From Apodospora peruviana (Eukaryota > Ascomycota > Sordariomycetes > Sordariales > Lasiosphaeriaceae), in contig JAUEDM010000001.1 of the NCBI GenBank assembly GCA_033439685.1, positions 3,472,001 to 3,536,000 on the forward strand: a stretch of 64,000 nucleotides of DNA, given 5' to 3'. Positions within the stretch are counted from its first letter, which is position 1; the number at the start of each line of letters is the position of its first letter. Position numbers and translations under genes: made by a program. The notes beneath the pieces were generated by a model. It saw nothing but the letters and a program-made list of their open reading frames with translations, made no database searches and was not told the DNA's origin. Below, one piece after another: positions 34,905 through 44,852 of this stretch.

Positions 34905-36210
34905 TGTGATGAAGGGGTTACTCGAGCAATGGAAGTTGAGGGAGTTGGGTTATGAGTGACTGACTCGCGTGAACGGGTCAAGACTGATGCCCGTTGGGAA
35001 AGATGCGAGATAGAGATATTATGGTTTTAAAATGAGCTCCTGGGAAGATAAGATGGTTGGTCTGGACGTCTGCTAGCCCTTGGATAGGAATAGACTTGGA
35101 GACGAATGGTCATGTGGTGGGTTAATATGTTGATAGTTTATACAAGGCTGGAGCTACGAGAGAATATCTAAAGGAAGGTTGGGGTGAGGGGTGAGAGGGA
35201 GGAGACTCGTTTTGTAGAAGAAGAAAGCGCAAAACCACGGCAGTCGCGGTTAAACCCTTCAGGTATGTAGATGGTGCATCATCAGTCCTCCTTTCGACGT
35301 GTGCATTTTTGGAAACTCGACGGGAATTTGTGTTGTTGGGATTGGGCAATCCTGACCGATGACGTTGTTCGTTTTTCCCCAAGCAGGGCCCAGTTCCCGG
35401 TCTTGGCGGGCCCGGGTTGGGAAGACCCTGGGCTTGGCGAGAGGGGGGTATACCCTGTGACGACGTGCAGTTACACCGAGACCCCTTTCCGTGTATTTCC
35501 ACCTGCAACACAGGTCGACGGGTACGCATTGTTTTTGGAGGCGGGATAAGGGGACAGATAAGCCAGCCCATTGTTTCTCCGGTATGATTTTGGCTTATTG
35601 AGTTTCCTTTGTTTTCATTGAAGTCCATGGATAGCCGAGTACCGTCTCTCTCCAGCCTGGGCATTGTCCCTTGATGAGTGCGTTGTTCATACCTATCCAG
35701 GTAGCGGGCACCTGCCTCCTTCCACCTGCCTTGCACTGGTGTCGAACAACGACCTGGACGATCTGAACAATTGGGGTGTTTATGGATGATGGGCCATGAT
35801 GGGATAGAAGGTCGATTGTACTTCACTGTTCAGGCAGGCAGGTACACGCTAGCAGCTGAACAGCTGTGATGAATGTGGTCTGTTATGGCCTCACCTGTTA
35901 TCATTCACTTTCCTTCGTCAAAGCATCCACTGGTCCATCCCTATATAAAGATTCATTTCCTTCCCTTTCGTAACCTCACATATGTCCTTCCCCAAAACTT
36001 TCCACTGCGCGATCTCGAGTACAGCTTCCCCCGAGGAGGCCAATCTCGACCCTTAATTTTCTGGCGCAACCACAACAGACAAAGCCCTCCACGACTAACC
36101 CGCATCCCAAGTCTAATGGTAGACATCAAGCACCCTAAGACCCAATATCGGCACATTACTGACATCAAGACAACCACAACGACCCTGGTGGTATTTCGCA
36201 AACCAAGACG
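34905..36210. other. Divergent promoter region
   Basis: 1.3 kb between the minus-strand proline-rich gene and the plus-strand 2EXR-like gene. A 234-codon minus-strand ORF (35122-35826) is open but compositionally poor (Pro, Arg, Ser) and lacks motifs. TATATAAAG at 35942-35950 may belong to the 2EXR-like gene. Confidence 0.5.
35942..35950 (+). promoter_or_regulatory. Candidate TATA box of the 2EXR-like gene
   Basis: TATATAAAG lies 261 nt upstream of the ATG at 36211, which would give a leader of about 230 nt. Position and sequence are compatible with a core promoter; nothing else supports it. Confidence 0.35.
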
Positions 36211-36966
36211 ATGGCGTCCCATGACGAGGTCGACGCAAATGCGCCTCCCAACGACTATGCAGCCGGAGAAGAGCAAGCAGATAACATTGAGCCTTGTCTT
36301 CCGTATCTGCCAAATGAGATGAAGCAAGCTGTCTTCCATGCGGCTGCCGACGAGCCTCAAATCTTCTACCTCGACATCACCCATGATAAGGGGATAGTCC
36401 TCACACGCTCGGATCTCCAAGGCTTTTTGCTTGCGTGCAAGCTATCTCGCACGATGTTCATCAAGAACAAGAAGCGCATCGAGTTTGGAGGCCAGGTCCA
36501 CTGGGTCAATCCCGAGCGCGACATCTTCTACCTGGTTTCCGACTCCGAACACTCCTCCTGGGGCCGTGTTAGGATGTATATGGGTTTTGGCCTTCTGGAA
36601 CCCGAGAAACCAGTCAGGAAGCAGGATCGATCGTTTATGCGCAACATCGCCGTCGACCTGGGTTACCTTCGCAACACCTCCGAAGATCGTGACCTGAGTA
36701 TCGCCCGCCTTTGTACCATCTTCAACGCAGCGAAGGAGCTGCACGTCCTGGTGCCGAGAGGCCAGCCACCGTTGACAACACTCACATGGGTGTCGGAGAC
36801 CCTTCGCCAGGAGGAACTGCGTAGGACGCACAATGTCTCTTGGCCAGGCTGGGACCCGGAGTGTTGGTTTCCTGTGAAGTACCGTTTCACGAAGGTATAT
36901 CAGGCGATTGCACAAGACCGGCGCGGATTCGTTGGCCCAAAGGTGATTGGCCATCAGGCTAAATAA
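36211..36966 (+). CDS. 2EXR-like domain protein
   Basis: 251 residues, one exon. After an acidic N-terminus the region from about residue 29 (LPYLPNEMKQAVFHAAADE, then QIFYLDI) followed by LLACKLSRTMFIKNKKRIEF, and later VNPERDIFYLVSD, is the layout of the large fungal 2EXR family. That family usually reads LPxELRxxIWxxAL, then an array of short conserved strands, then a line of the type DxxxDxxYL. The initial motif is degenerate here (NEMKQAVFHAA). The biochemical role of 2EXR proteins is unknown. A second, more typical member lies 5.6 kb away at 42587-44122. Confidence 0.65.
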   Translation: MASHDEVDANAPPNDYAAGEEQADNIEPCLPYLPNEMKQAVFHAAADEPQIFYLDITHDKGIVLTRSDLQGFLLACKLSRTMFIKNKKRIEFGGQVHWVNPERDIFYLVSDSEHSSWGRVRMYMGFGLLEPEKPVRKQDRSFMRNIAVDLGYLRNTSEDRDLSIARLCTIFNAAKELHVLVPRGQPPLTTLTWVSETLRQEELRRTHNVSWPGWDPECWFPVKYRFTKVYQAIAQDRRGFVGPKVIGHQAK

Positions 36967-37583
36967 GAGGTCGCAAGGCGCCCCAACTACTACTGCGACC
37001 ACGAGGATGGTCCCCATATCAGTGTATGGGTACTTTCATTACCTACCATGCTAGGCCATGGTTTCTCAACTGGCCGAGACTATAGAATAGGGCCTACCCC
37101 TATGACCTGAATCCAGCACGTTGATACCCAAGACCAAATTCATCTAGTGATCCTACACGTGCCCTGACTGACGATAGCTACGGCCTTGGTGACTTTCCCG
37201 TACTGTGATATTTCACTTCCCATCTTCCTCACATTAATTCTCTTGTTCACCTGAGTGACATCGAGGCAATGCTCTTATAGCTTCGGTTCCCCTGCTGAAT
37301 AGATCTAAAGATCTAGGTATATAAACCCCTAAAACACCGATTCTGTACCAAGGTACGTAGCCAGCGAGTTTTAATTTTCTCAGGCGTAACAACCAGTGCA
37401 ACTGGTGGCTGTATGGTGGGTCGGCACACAACAGTCACCACATGCCAGAGGCCACTACAGTAGCCTCATTCCGTAACGTAACGCTGAAACTCTATCCTAA
37501 CAAGCTCGCTGTGTTACCCCGTAAACTATTTTATAAGGAAACCATAGTCTATTATACAAGTACTACCACACCCTCTCTCTTAT
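36967..37583. other. Convergent intergenic region
   Basis: 3' regions of the 2EXR-like gene and the MFS gene. No ORF or repeat is supported. Confidence 0.6.
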
Positions 37584-39236
37584 TCACCTCACCCGCTCCC
37601 GCTCCCTCTCCGCCGCCCTGTCCCTCCCCCGCTGCCTCTTCAACTCGTCATAATCAGGCAGATACCTGCTCACCACGGTAAACCCAACCGCACAGGCCAC
37701 CATAAGCACCCATATGGAATAGCCCCAGAGGAGCCACTGGTTGCGCGCGCTGACGGCGAACAAGCTCGCAAACAGCGCCGGCGAGAACGCGCGGACGCCG
37801 CTCACGAGCGACAACGCGAGCGAGTTGAGCGTGCCCAGCACCGCGGGGCTCGGTGACACATCGTTGAGCGCCAGCTGGATGGCCGTGAAGGACATGCTGA
37901 TACCACAGCCTATGCACAGCGCCGCCGGTGCGATGACCCAGAATGCGCGCACCGACGCCGGGCTGCCCTCGCGCAGAAGCATGCTGAAGGACGGCATGAT
38001 GGCGAAGAAGAGAGGATACGCAAGCGCGCAGACGCGCAGCACGCCGTTGGTGCCGATGCGGTGTTGCAAGGGGGGGAAGACCAGCAAAATCCAGATGGCT
38101 TGCGCGAGACCGTTGAGGCCGATGAAAAGCGAGATCTGCAAGGGCGAGAAGCCGAAGCCTCCAAGATCGATGGGCGTGAACATGAAGAGCGGCACGATGG
38201 CGGTGTAGGCGAACGCGAGCAGCATGACGTGGCCGTACGTGTAGAGCACTATGGGCACTCCGGGCGACTTCATGATCTCCCACGCAGAGAGCGGAACAGC
38301 AGTAGAAACAAGCTTGGTCACATCATTAACATCGCCGCCGGTATCGCCTCCAGTACTACTACCGATGTTATTATCGCCGCTGATACTCCCAATGACGTTC
38401 TCCCTCTTCAGCGTCTCCTTGGCAAAGAGGGCCGTGACGACCACGGCCGACACGCCGATGCAGCCGACCGTAAAGCTGGGCAGGGCGTAGGGGTAATCAA
38501 CAAAGAACTGGACGTTCTTGAAGAAGCGAGGATACTGCGCGGCCGGGTCGGCCAACGCGCCACCTATGAGCGGGCCAAACAGGATGCCGAGGTTGCCGGT
38601 GAAGGAGAACCAGCTGAAAGCGCGCGCCTGCGTCTTGGACGTGCTGTGCTCCGATATCATGGTGCGGATGGTCACGATGGTGCCGGCGAACACGCCGGCC
38701 AGGCAGCGGAAGAGAATCATCTGCCAGATGGTTTTGGCCAGACCGAACAGCGCGGTGGCGCAGGTGACGCCGACGAGCGAGAAGACGAGCACGGGCTTGC
38801 GGCCGAAGCGGTCCGACGCCCTGCCCCAGAGGATCATGACGGTCATCTGGGTCAGCGAGAAGAGCGACTCGATGAGGCCGCTGTAGAAGCCGACGTCGGC
38901 GTTGGCGAGCCCGCCGTTCTCCTGCGCCATCTTGTTGATGTACGGGAAGATGGAGAAGAAGGCGACCGGTTCGACCCAGCGGGCGTAGCAGAGCACAAAG
39001 ATCTGGTCCAGAGGGAGCGGTCTGTCGTCGTCTTCATCGCTGTCATCGCCATCGTCAGCTCGTTGCTCATTGAGCGTGGTCGCCTCCGAGATCCCCGGGT
39101 CGGCGGCCGGGGCCAGCAGTGGGGTGTTCTCGCCGATATAGTCGGACGGGTCCCGGCCGGTTTCGATTTCTTCCCGGCTTGGCTCATCGCCGGGCCTCTT
39201 CTGCCTCGCCGATGCGGCCGGATGAAGAAGTGTCAT
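37584..39236 (-). CDS. MFS transporter, ZIFL/YCR023C-like
   Basis: Single exon, 550 residues, about 12 predicted membrane spans. A hydrophilic, very acidic N-terminus (DDGDDSDEDDD) precedes TM1 (CYARWVEPVAFFSIFPYI). The loop 2-3 signature of the superfamily is clear: GRASDRFGRKPVLVFSLVG. A central hydrophilic loop rich in Gly/Thr/Asn (SGDNNIGSSTGGDTGGD) separates the two six-helix halves. The C-terminus is basic (DELKRQRGRDRAAERERERVR). The first-helix motif RWVEPVAFFSIFPY is shared with fungal proteins annotated as ZIFL1-like or as yeast YCR023C relatives (plasma or vacuolar membrane, drug:H+ antiporter type). The substrate cannot be inferred. Confidence 0.88.
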   Translation of the reverse strand: MTLLHPAASARQKRPGDEPSREEIETGRDPSDYIGENTPLLAPAADPGISEATTLNEQRADDGDDSDEDDDRPLPLDQIFVLCYARWVEPVAFFSIFPYINKMAQENGGLANADVGFYSGLIESLFSLTQMTVMILWGRASDRFGRKPVLVFSLVGVTCATALFGLAKTIWQMILFRCLAGVFAGTIVTIRTMISEHSTSKTQARAFSWFSFTGNLGILFGPLIGGALADPAAQYPRFFKNVQFFVDYPYALPSFTVGCIGVSAVVVTALFAKETLKRENVIGSISGDNNIGSSTGGDTGGDVNDVTKLVSTAVPLSAWEIMKSPGVPIVLYTYGHVMLLAFAYTAIVPLFMFTPIDLGGFGFSPLQISLFIGLNGLAQAIWILLVFPPLQHRIGTNGVLRVCALAYPLFFAIMPSFSMLLREGSPASVRAFWVIAPAALCIGCGISMSFTAIQLALNDVSPSPAVLGTLNSLALSLVSGVRAFSPALFASLFAVSARNQWLLWGYSIWVLMVACAVGFTVVSRYLPDYDELKRQRGRDRAAERERERVR

Positions 39237-40399
39237 CGTGGAATGTTGTGATTATGGCGACCAAGGTCGATGGATGATCCTCGCTGTTCCACTGGTTCAA
39301 ACCCAATTGGACAATGGCAACGACGAGTCTGGTTTGTGTGGCATAAACGTGGCCTCGAGGTAATCTGAAAAAGCCAATGCGAGTCTTTCCACCATTTTAG
39401 GGATTCGACAAGAGGCAAGACAAACTTTTATCTAAAAAGGCAGGTACTGCCTGACGGTCCCTTGGGAATAAGCATCGCGTTCACCTAATACATCGGTTCC
39501 TGAGCGGGCGGGACATGTTGTCGGTCACGGGCCAATTGATGTACCGGCGGAGTGGTGGGACATTAGGGTGAGCTTAGGGGGCAACGGTACGCTAACCTCG
39601 CCCGGGAAACGGGGTGTTCGCCGGGCTGCTGTAGAGGACTTGTTGCGCCCGAGCGCGACCTCTCGCGGCCCCTGTCAACTCCCAGGCAGGGGACTTGTCG
39701 CCGTCGAAAACCGAGGAAGCTGATGCACCAGTGAGGCGTCGCCTTTTTTGTGGAACTTGACGATCACTTCCCTATTGCAACTCTACGAAGGAAGGTCCCA
39801 GTTCGATTGGGGATTGAAGATCCGGACGCTGCCGGATGCAACACATAACAGATCAACAGTTGCAATAAAGATGATCAACATATAAAGAAATTCTGAATTT
39901 CTGCTGCTTCTCGATTGACGGTTCGAAGCGGTCGAGTTGATATTTCCTTCCCAACCTTTTTCCTCGGTTTTTGGTTTCCACAATCCACATGAGGAGAAAA
40001 GAAGCTTTCAAGATGTGATGTCACCAGTACTAATTTCTGTCGATTTCTTGTCGACATATCCACCAGAACGAACTAGGATTAGGCATCATGTCGTCGAGAC
40101 AAGAAACTTGGAAACACAAACAAAGCTTGTCCACTTGCGTATAAATCGGATGGAGTCCACCTGAGTAGTACGCTCTTGGGTCCACGAACTCCCACGTTTT
40201 AGACCCACGAACGCCCACGTTTGGGTCATGGAATGCTCAGGATGCTCGCGGGGTATCCTGGAAGTTGGATTATGGAGTCGGCTACCGCGCAGGAACCTGG
40301 GAAATTGACGGGCAGAGAAAGTTATAAAATGGCGACGTTTCGACCAGACGCTGAGGATGTTTCCGTTCCTCAAGTTTGCGCAGACCAGTCAAGCCCAAG
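39237..40399. other. Divergent promoter region, MFS and laccase
   Basis: 1.2 kb between the divergently transcribed MFS and laccase genes, so regulatory elements could be shared. A near-duplicate CCACGAACTCCCACGTTT / CCACGAACGCCCACGTTT occurs at 40182-40222. A TATA candidate is annotated at 40323. Confidence 0.5.
40323..40329 (+). promoter_or_regulatory. Candidate TATA box of the laccase gene
   Basis: TATAAAA 71 nt upstream of the laccase ATG, which suits a short leader of about 40 nt. Confidence 0.45.
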
Positions 40400-42167
40400 A
40401 TGCGTTTCTCCAGCTCCCTCACGGTCCTGCTTTCCGGAGTGACCTCCTTCACGACTGCTGCTCCTGCTGGTGACTCGCAGAAGAGGGGCTACTGCGAGAA
40501 TAGCCCGATTTCTCGAGGCTGCTGGGGCAACTTCAACATTGCCGACGATGTCACATACACATGGCCCAATACTGGGGTGACCAGATATGTGAGTTGACTT
40601 AGCATATAGCCACCTGAAACAAATTACTGACACTCGATAGTACAACTTCAATGTTGGACTCAAGACCCTTGCTCCTGATGGCTACCCGAAGCAGATGATG
40701 GTGGTCAATGGTCAGTACCCAGGGCCCACGATCGAAGCAAACTGGGGCGATGACGTCCAAGTCAGAGTGTGCAACTTTCTCTCCCAGAACGGGACCGGCC
40801 TCCACTTCCACGGTATCCGTCAGCTCAACACCAACTACGCTGACGGTGCTACCTCCCAGACCGAGTGCCCAATCGCCCCCGGAGACTGCCACACATACAG
40901 GTGGAAGGCCACTCAGCATGGCTCGAGCTGGTACCACTCTCACTATTCCATCCAGTATGGCGACGGCGTGCTCGGCCCCATCGTCATCCACGGGCCCAAC
41001 ACTGCTGACTGGGACGTCGACCTCGGCCCGTTGCTGCTGACCGACTACTACCACGACTCCGTCTTCGACATTGCCCAGCGGCCCTTGGTTAAGTCCCTCG
41101 GCATCCCTCCCGTGGCCATCAACGGTCTCATCAACGGCAGGAACGTGTTCGACGACGGCGGCAGCCGCACCGAGCTCAAGTTCGCCAAGGGCAAGAAGCA
41201 CCTCTTGCGTCTAGTCAACACCGGCTCCGAGGTCACCTTCCGCTTCGCTATCGACAAGCACAAGATGACCGTCGTGGCCATGGACTTCGTGCCCATCGTG
41301 CCCTACGAGACCAAGACGCTCCTCATCGCCATCGGCCAGCGCTACGACGTCATCGTCGAGGCCGACCAGGACGCCGGCGACTACTGGGCCCGCGCCGTGC
41401 CCATGCTGACCTGCTTCTCCATCAACCTCGAGATGCACAACATCCGCGCCATCGTGCGGTACAACGCGTCATCGAACGCGGAACCCACAATCTTGGGCGG
41501 CAGCACAACCTGGCCGATGATTGACACCTGCCGCGACGAGGACCTCGAAAATCTTGTGCCCTACATCCCGCACGACGTCGGCGAGTCTGTCGTGACCGAG
41601 AACTTCGATGCTCAGCTCCTGCCCTACAACAACGATAGCTACGCCCTCCGGTGGCAGGTCGGCGGACCGAGACCTTACAAGCCGCTCAAGGGCTACCCGG
41701 TGGTCAAGCAGCTGTTCGATAATCCGGGCGTGAACGTCACGGACGATCTGGTACCTATCGACCTGACCCACCTGCAGGGCGTGAACTGGGTCTACGTGAT
41801 TGTCGAGTCGCTGCTGCCGCTGCCGCACCCGCTGCACCTTCACGGTCATGACACGTACGTGCTTGCCCGCGGCGGCGGCTTGTATCTGGACAGTCTTATC
41901 GAGGTGCAGACGGTCAACCCGCCGCGCCGGGACACGGTCAACCTGCCGCAGAACGGGTTTGTCGTGCTGGCGTTCCAGACGGACAACCCAGGGTCGTGGT
42001 TGTTGCATTGCCATATCGAGTGGCATCTGCACGACGGTTTCGCGATGAGTATTATTGAGGGGTCGAAGAGCAAGATTAGGTCCGTGTATGCGAATGCTGG
42101 CGAGGATAGCGAGATGCAGCGGGTTTGTGCGAACTGGACAGCCAGTGAGCTGGAGACTAGGGATTGA
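40400..42167 (+). CDS. Secreted laccase / multicopper oxidase (AA1)
   Basis: Two exons, 40400-40588 and 40641-42167, 571 residues. The 52-nt intron has a GTGAGT donor, ACTGAC branch and TAG acceptor. A signal peptide is evident (MRFSSSLTVLLSGVTSF, cleaved near AAPAG). All four copper-ligand segments are present: HFHGIRQ (118), WYHSH (160-164), HPLHLHGHD (459-467) and HCHIEWHLHDGF (519-530). C520 would be the type-1 copper Cys, and the axial position ten residues later is Phe530 rather than Met or Leu. Extracellular laccases oxidise phenols, melanin precursors or lignin fragments with O2 to water. The C-terminus (SELETRD) lacks the DSGL-type plug found in many ascomycete laccases. The gene is divergent from the MFS gene. 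Confidence 0.93.
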
Positions 42168-42586
42168 GCTTTAACGGAAGAGGTGGTAGGATTACAGAAA
42201 GACGTAAATTTAATTGTAATTCCAATCAAAAATCATCTATGAAGGCATCGTATGAAGTCAACAGCGTACATATTGTATGTTCATTATTTAGAAGTGTACC
42301 TTTGCTGAGATTATTATTTCGAATTGCTAGACATGACATCCATTGTATTCCCCCTCCTTTTGATTGACCGTACAAAACGATTGGTGTGGTATCTCTTCCC
42401 TTTTCCCCAATCTAGGGTCTGGTATATGTGTAGAACAGAAAACGACAGGTATAATGTGTGTAGTATATATATAGTATGCATCAATCATAGACCCGTGAAA
42501 AAAAACGAAAGTGTGTATGAAATGCTCGCTCGCTTTGTTGAAATAACCTCAAAAAATCAAAACAGAAAACATCAAATGAGTCGCTC
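42168..42586. other. Convergent intergenic region, laccase and second 2EXR gene
   Basis: AT-rich 3' regions. Nothing else is seen. Confidence 0.6.
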
Positions 42587-44122
42587 TCAGACATACCCAC
42601 CTCGTGTATATCTCCAAAGCAAGCTCGCCCCTTTAATCGCGGGCACGCGTACCTTCTTCGCCGAAAACGAAGCTGCCGCCTTTTCACTTGCTATCCTCTC
42701 ACGATCACCACCGGCGCCACCATTACTTCCCCACGCGCCACCGTTACTCATCAAGGGCAGTCGCCCATGTAACTCCCTAACAGGACAATAACCGCTCCCA
42801 CCACCACTCCCACCAGCCTTCCGCCAGGCACCACCACCACTCTCACCCAGACTACCCTCTTCAGTAGTAAAGGATGACGAGTTCTGCTCCAGCGAAAGCG
42901 TGATTGCCCGCTGAAACCGCTTCCTAAACCTTCTCCAGTCATCATTCGTTGGCCACGGATCGCACCACTCGCCGCCACCGCCGTTGCCATCGTCGTCGTC
43001 GGCCAGCTCGCCCAGGTCCCAGTCGTCTTTATCCTCGTCAATGTCGAGGGGATAATACAGAAACTCGTTGAGGTGCGGTTTTCTCACAGGTGCATGGTTG
43101 ATGTTGGCTTCGATGTCGAATTTGAACCTATAAGCTTGGTGGACGAGCTGTGGTCTATGATGAGCTGCCGCTGCCGCTGAAGATGAGGAGGATGGTGGGA
43201 GGCGGCCGTCGAGTTGTTGCAGTTGGGCTGTTGGTTGGGGCGGTATTGTCCTTTGGGCGGGTTGAGGAGGAGCTTGTGATGGTGATGGGATCATGACGCT
43301 GCTGCTGTCGTTGATAGTGCCCATCGGCCTAGGAATAATAGCTGGTGCAGGTCGGTTCATCGGTTGCTGTTGCTGCTGCGAAAGTGGATATCCAGTCAAC
43401 CCGGACGGCGGCGGCACTGCCAGGTACGATGACGGCGGTGCCGGTGCCGGTGCCGGGGCAACCAGCGTTGGCTGCGGCGGAGGCTGCGGCGGCGCATTCC
43501 TCGGAATCGGCGTCATGGTCCCGGGAAACCGGAAATCAAACTCAAACTGAAACTCCTGGTGCACAATAAACACCAGCGCTTTCAGCTTCTCAAACTTGGC
43601 CAGGCTGGCCAGCAGTTTGCTCATGTTGGTCTTGGACACCTTCCAGCTCAACACGGGGTGGCAGATGCCGGTATAGATACCGTACGACGTGCCCAGCGCG
43701 AGCCGGTTGATGTTGTCGCGCAGCAGCGGGATCTGGCTCATGAAGTGCAGCGTGCGGTGCAGCCGCTTGACCAGCAGGTACGGCTCCAGCAGCAGGATGT
43801 CGCGCGACAGGTCGACGAACTTGGTCGTCTGGCCCAGGGTCAGCGGCTTGTAGTGGTGCAGCACAAAATAGCGGCTCTCGCGGCAGACCGCTGCTAGGGC
43901 TGGCGGCGGCTCCGGGTGCACGTTGGCGAACATGAGACCCTTCTGCGCTGGGGTTTTTTGGTTGGCGTTGGGCGCGTCGAGGACCTCGTACACCCGCGGC
44001 TCCGGGAGGGAGTACTCCCAGATCATGGTCCGCAGCTCCGCCGGCAGCCGCTGGAACCGGGTGAAGCTGTCGGGTTCCTTGGGTGGGCCGCAGCACCGGT
44101 GTAAGTTGTGGTCATAATGCAT
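42587..44122 (-). CDS. 2EXR domain protein with Pro/Gln-rich insert
   Basis: 511 residues from the ATG at 44122. The frame extends 72 codons further up but without a convincing ATG; the chosen start reads MHYDHNLHRCCGPPKEP. The 2EXR motif is typical: FQRLPAELRTMIWEYSLPEP (about 23-42), followed by ALAAVCRESRYFVLHHYKPL and VDLSRDILLLEPYLL. A ~150-residue disordered insert with Pro, Gln and Ser runs (PPQPPPQPT, SQQQQQPM, SSSSSAAAAA) separates it from an acidic segment (DIDEDKDDWDLGELADDDD) and a Gly-rich tail. The family's function is unknown. An intron in the low-complexity part cannot be excluded. Confidence 0.8.
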   Translation of the reverse strand: MHYDHNLHRCCGPPKEPDSFTRFQRLPAELRTMIWEYSLPEPRVYEVLDAPNANQKTPAQKGLMFANVHPEPPPALAAVCRESRYFVLHHYKPLTLGQTTKFVDLSRDILLLEPYLLVKRLHRTLHFMSQIPLLRDNINRLALGTSYGIYTGICHPVLSWKVSKTNMSKLLASLAKFEKLKALVFIVHQEFQFEFDFRFPGTMTPIPRNAPPQPPPQPTLVAPAPAPAPPSSYLAVPPPSGLTGYPLSQQQQQPMNRPAPAIIPRPMGTINDSSSVMIPSPSQAPPQPAQRTIPPQPTAQLQQLDGRLPPSSSSSAAAAAHHRPQLVHQAYRFKFDIEANINHAPVRKPHLNEFLYYPLDIDEDKDDWDLGELADDDDGNGGGGEWCDPWPTNDDWRRFRKRFQRAITLSLEQNSSSFTTEEGSLGESGGGAWRKAGGSGGGSGYCPVRELHGRLPLMSNGGAWGSNGGAGGDRERIASEKAAASFSAKKVRVPAIKGASLLWRYTRGGYV

Positions 44123-44448
44123 GATGATGGTTTTGAGTTGGTTGATGGTTGTGGTTGTATTTGGTGTTGTTGTGTCCTCTTGGTGTGCTGGAACAGGGTA
44201 GGTATAATGTACACAGCAGACGGATGTTGCGGCCAAACTCGGATACGTTCGGGAAGCTTGCTCGAGGAGGTTCGCTGTGATGATGTGTATATGTCGAGGC
44301 TCTTCCTCTCTCTTGACAATATAGCCGGCGGCGCCCAACCTCTTTACTCTCTTTCGGTGGCCACGTCAAAGGGGTCTCCACACACAGCCCGTCGATTTAA
44401 GCCGCGTCCTGACGACAACCACAAGCCACTGCAAATAATCGGCTGTGA

Positions 44449-44456
44449 TATATAAG
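44449..44456 (+). promoter_or_regulatory. Candidate TATA box of the 44539 micro-ORF transcript
   Basis: TATATAAG, 90 nt upstream of the ATG at 44539. Confidence 0.3.
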
Positions 44457-44538
44457 ACGGCGGGAGGACCACTTGAATAATACACGACTTAAGGGTACTG
44501 TGGGAACTTCTGAAAGTTCCGGAATCAAGATTTCTCAA

Positions 44539-44852
44539 ATGGCGGTAAGTATCTTTTTCTCAAGAAAAGCGGATGTAAGGTGGTTGATGGGCGGATAGGC
44601 TGGGAGTTTTGCTGATGGGGACAGCAAGCCACAAAGATCGGCGTATCGCTAGTTTATAAGATCTAGGACGAGGCGTGGTGTCGACTAACTGGCTGGATGG
44701 ATGGGAGGGATTACGAGCCGCAGCAACCAAGAAAGTTGGTATCACGTCATCTGACTCTTTGTCTCTCGCAGGTCAAGTGGTCAGGAAAGGAAAGAGGAAG
44801 TTGGGAAGAAAACCCCAAAAAAATAAAAATGCGAGAGAAAGCCCGGGCATGA
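44539..44852 (+). CDS. Candidate spliced micro-ORF (28 aa), unproven
   Basis: ATGGCG at 44539-44544 is followed at once by a consensus donor GTAAGT. A CTGAC branch sequence near 44750 and a CTCTCGCAG acceptor at 44771 open exon 2 (44772-44852). Joined, they encode 28 residues starting MAVKWSGKERGS and ending REKARA, strongly basic. A TATATAAG lies 90 nt upstream. The signals are good but the product is too short to judge, and it could instead be an untranslated leader intron of a longer transcript or a non-coding RNA. I do not recognise the peptide. Confidence 0.25.

Noticed and set aside
35122..35826. 234-codon minus-strand ORF
   Set aside because: Pro/Arg/Ser-rich without motifs, no intron or promoter support; likely chance opening in GC-rich promoter DNA.
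38061..39251. 396-codon plus-strand ORF
   Set aside because: Shadow of the MFS coding sequence on the opposite strand; charged, non-protein-like composition.
40599..41201. 200-codon minus-strand ORF
   Set aside because: Antisense shadow of the laccase gene.
30046..44122. A secondary-metabolite cluster (Zn2Cys6 regulator, MFS, laccase)
   Set aside because: No PKS, NRPS, terpene synthase or other core enzyme is present; the genes are spaced and mixed with unrelated ones.
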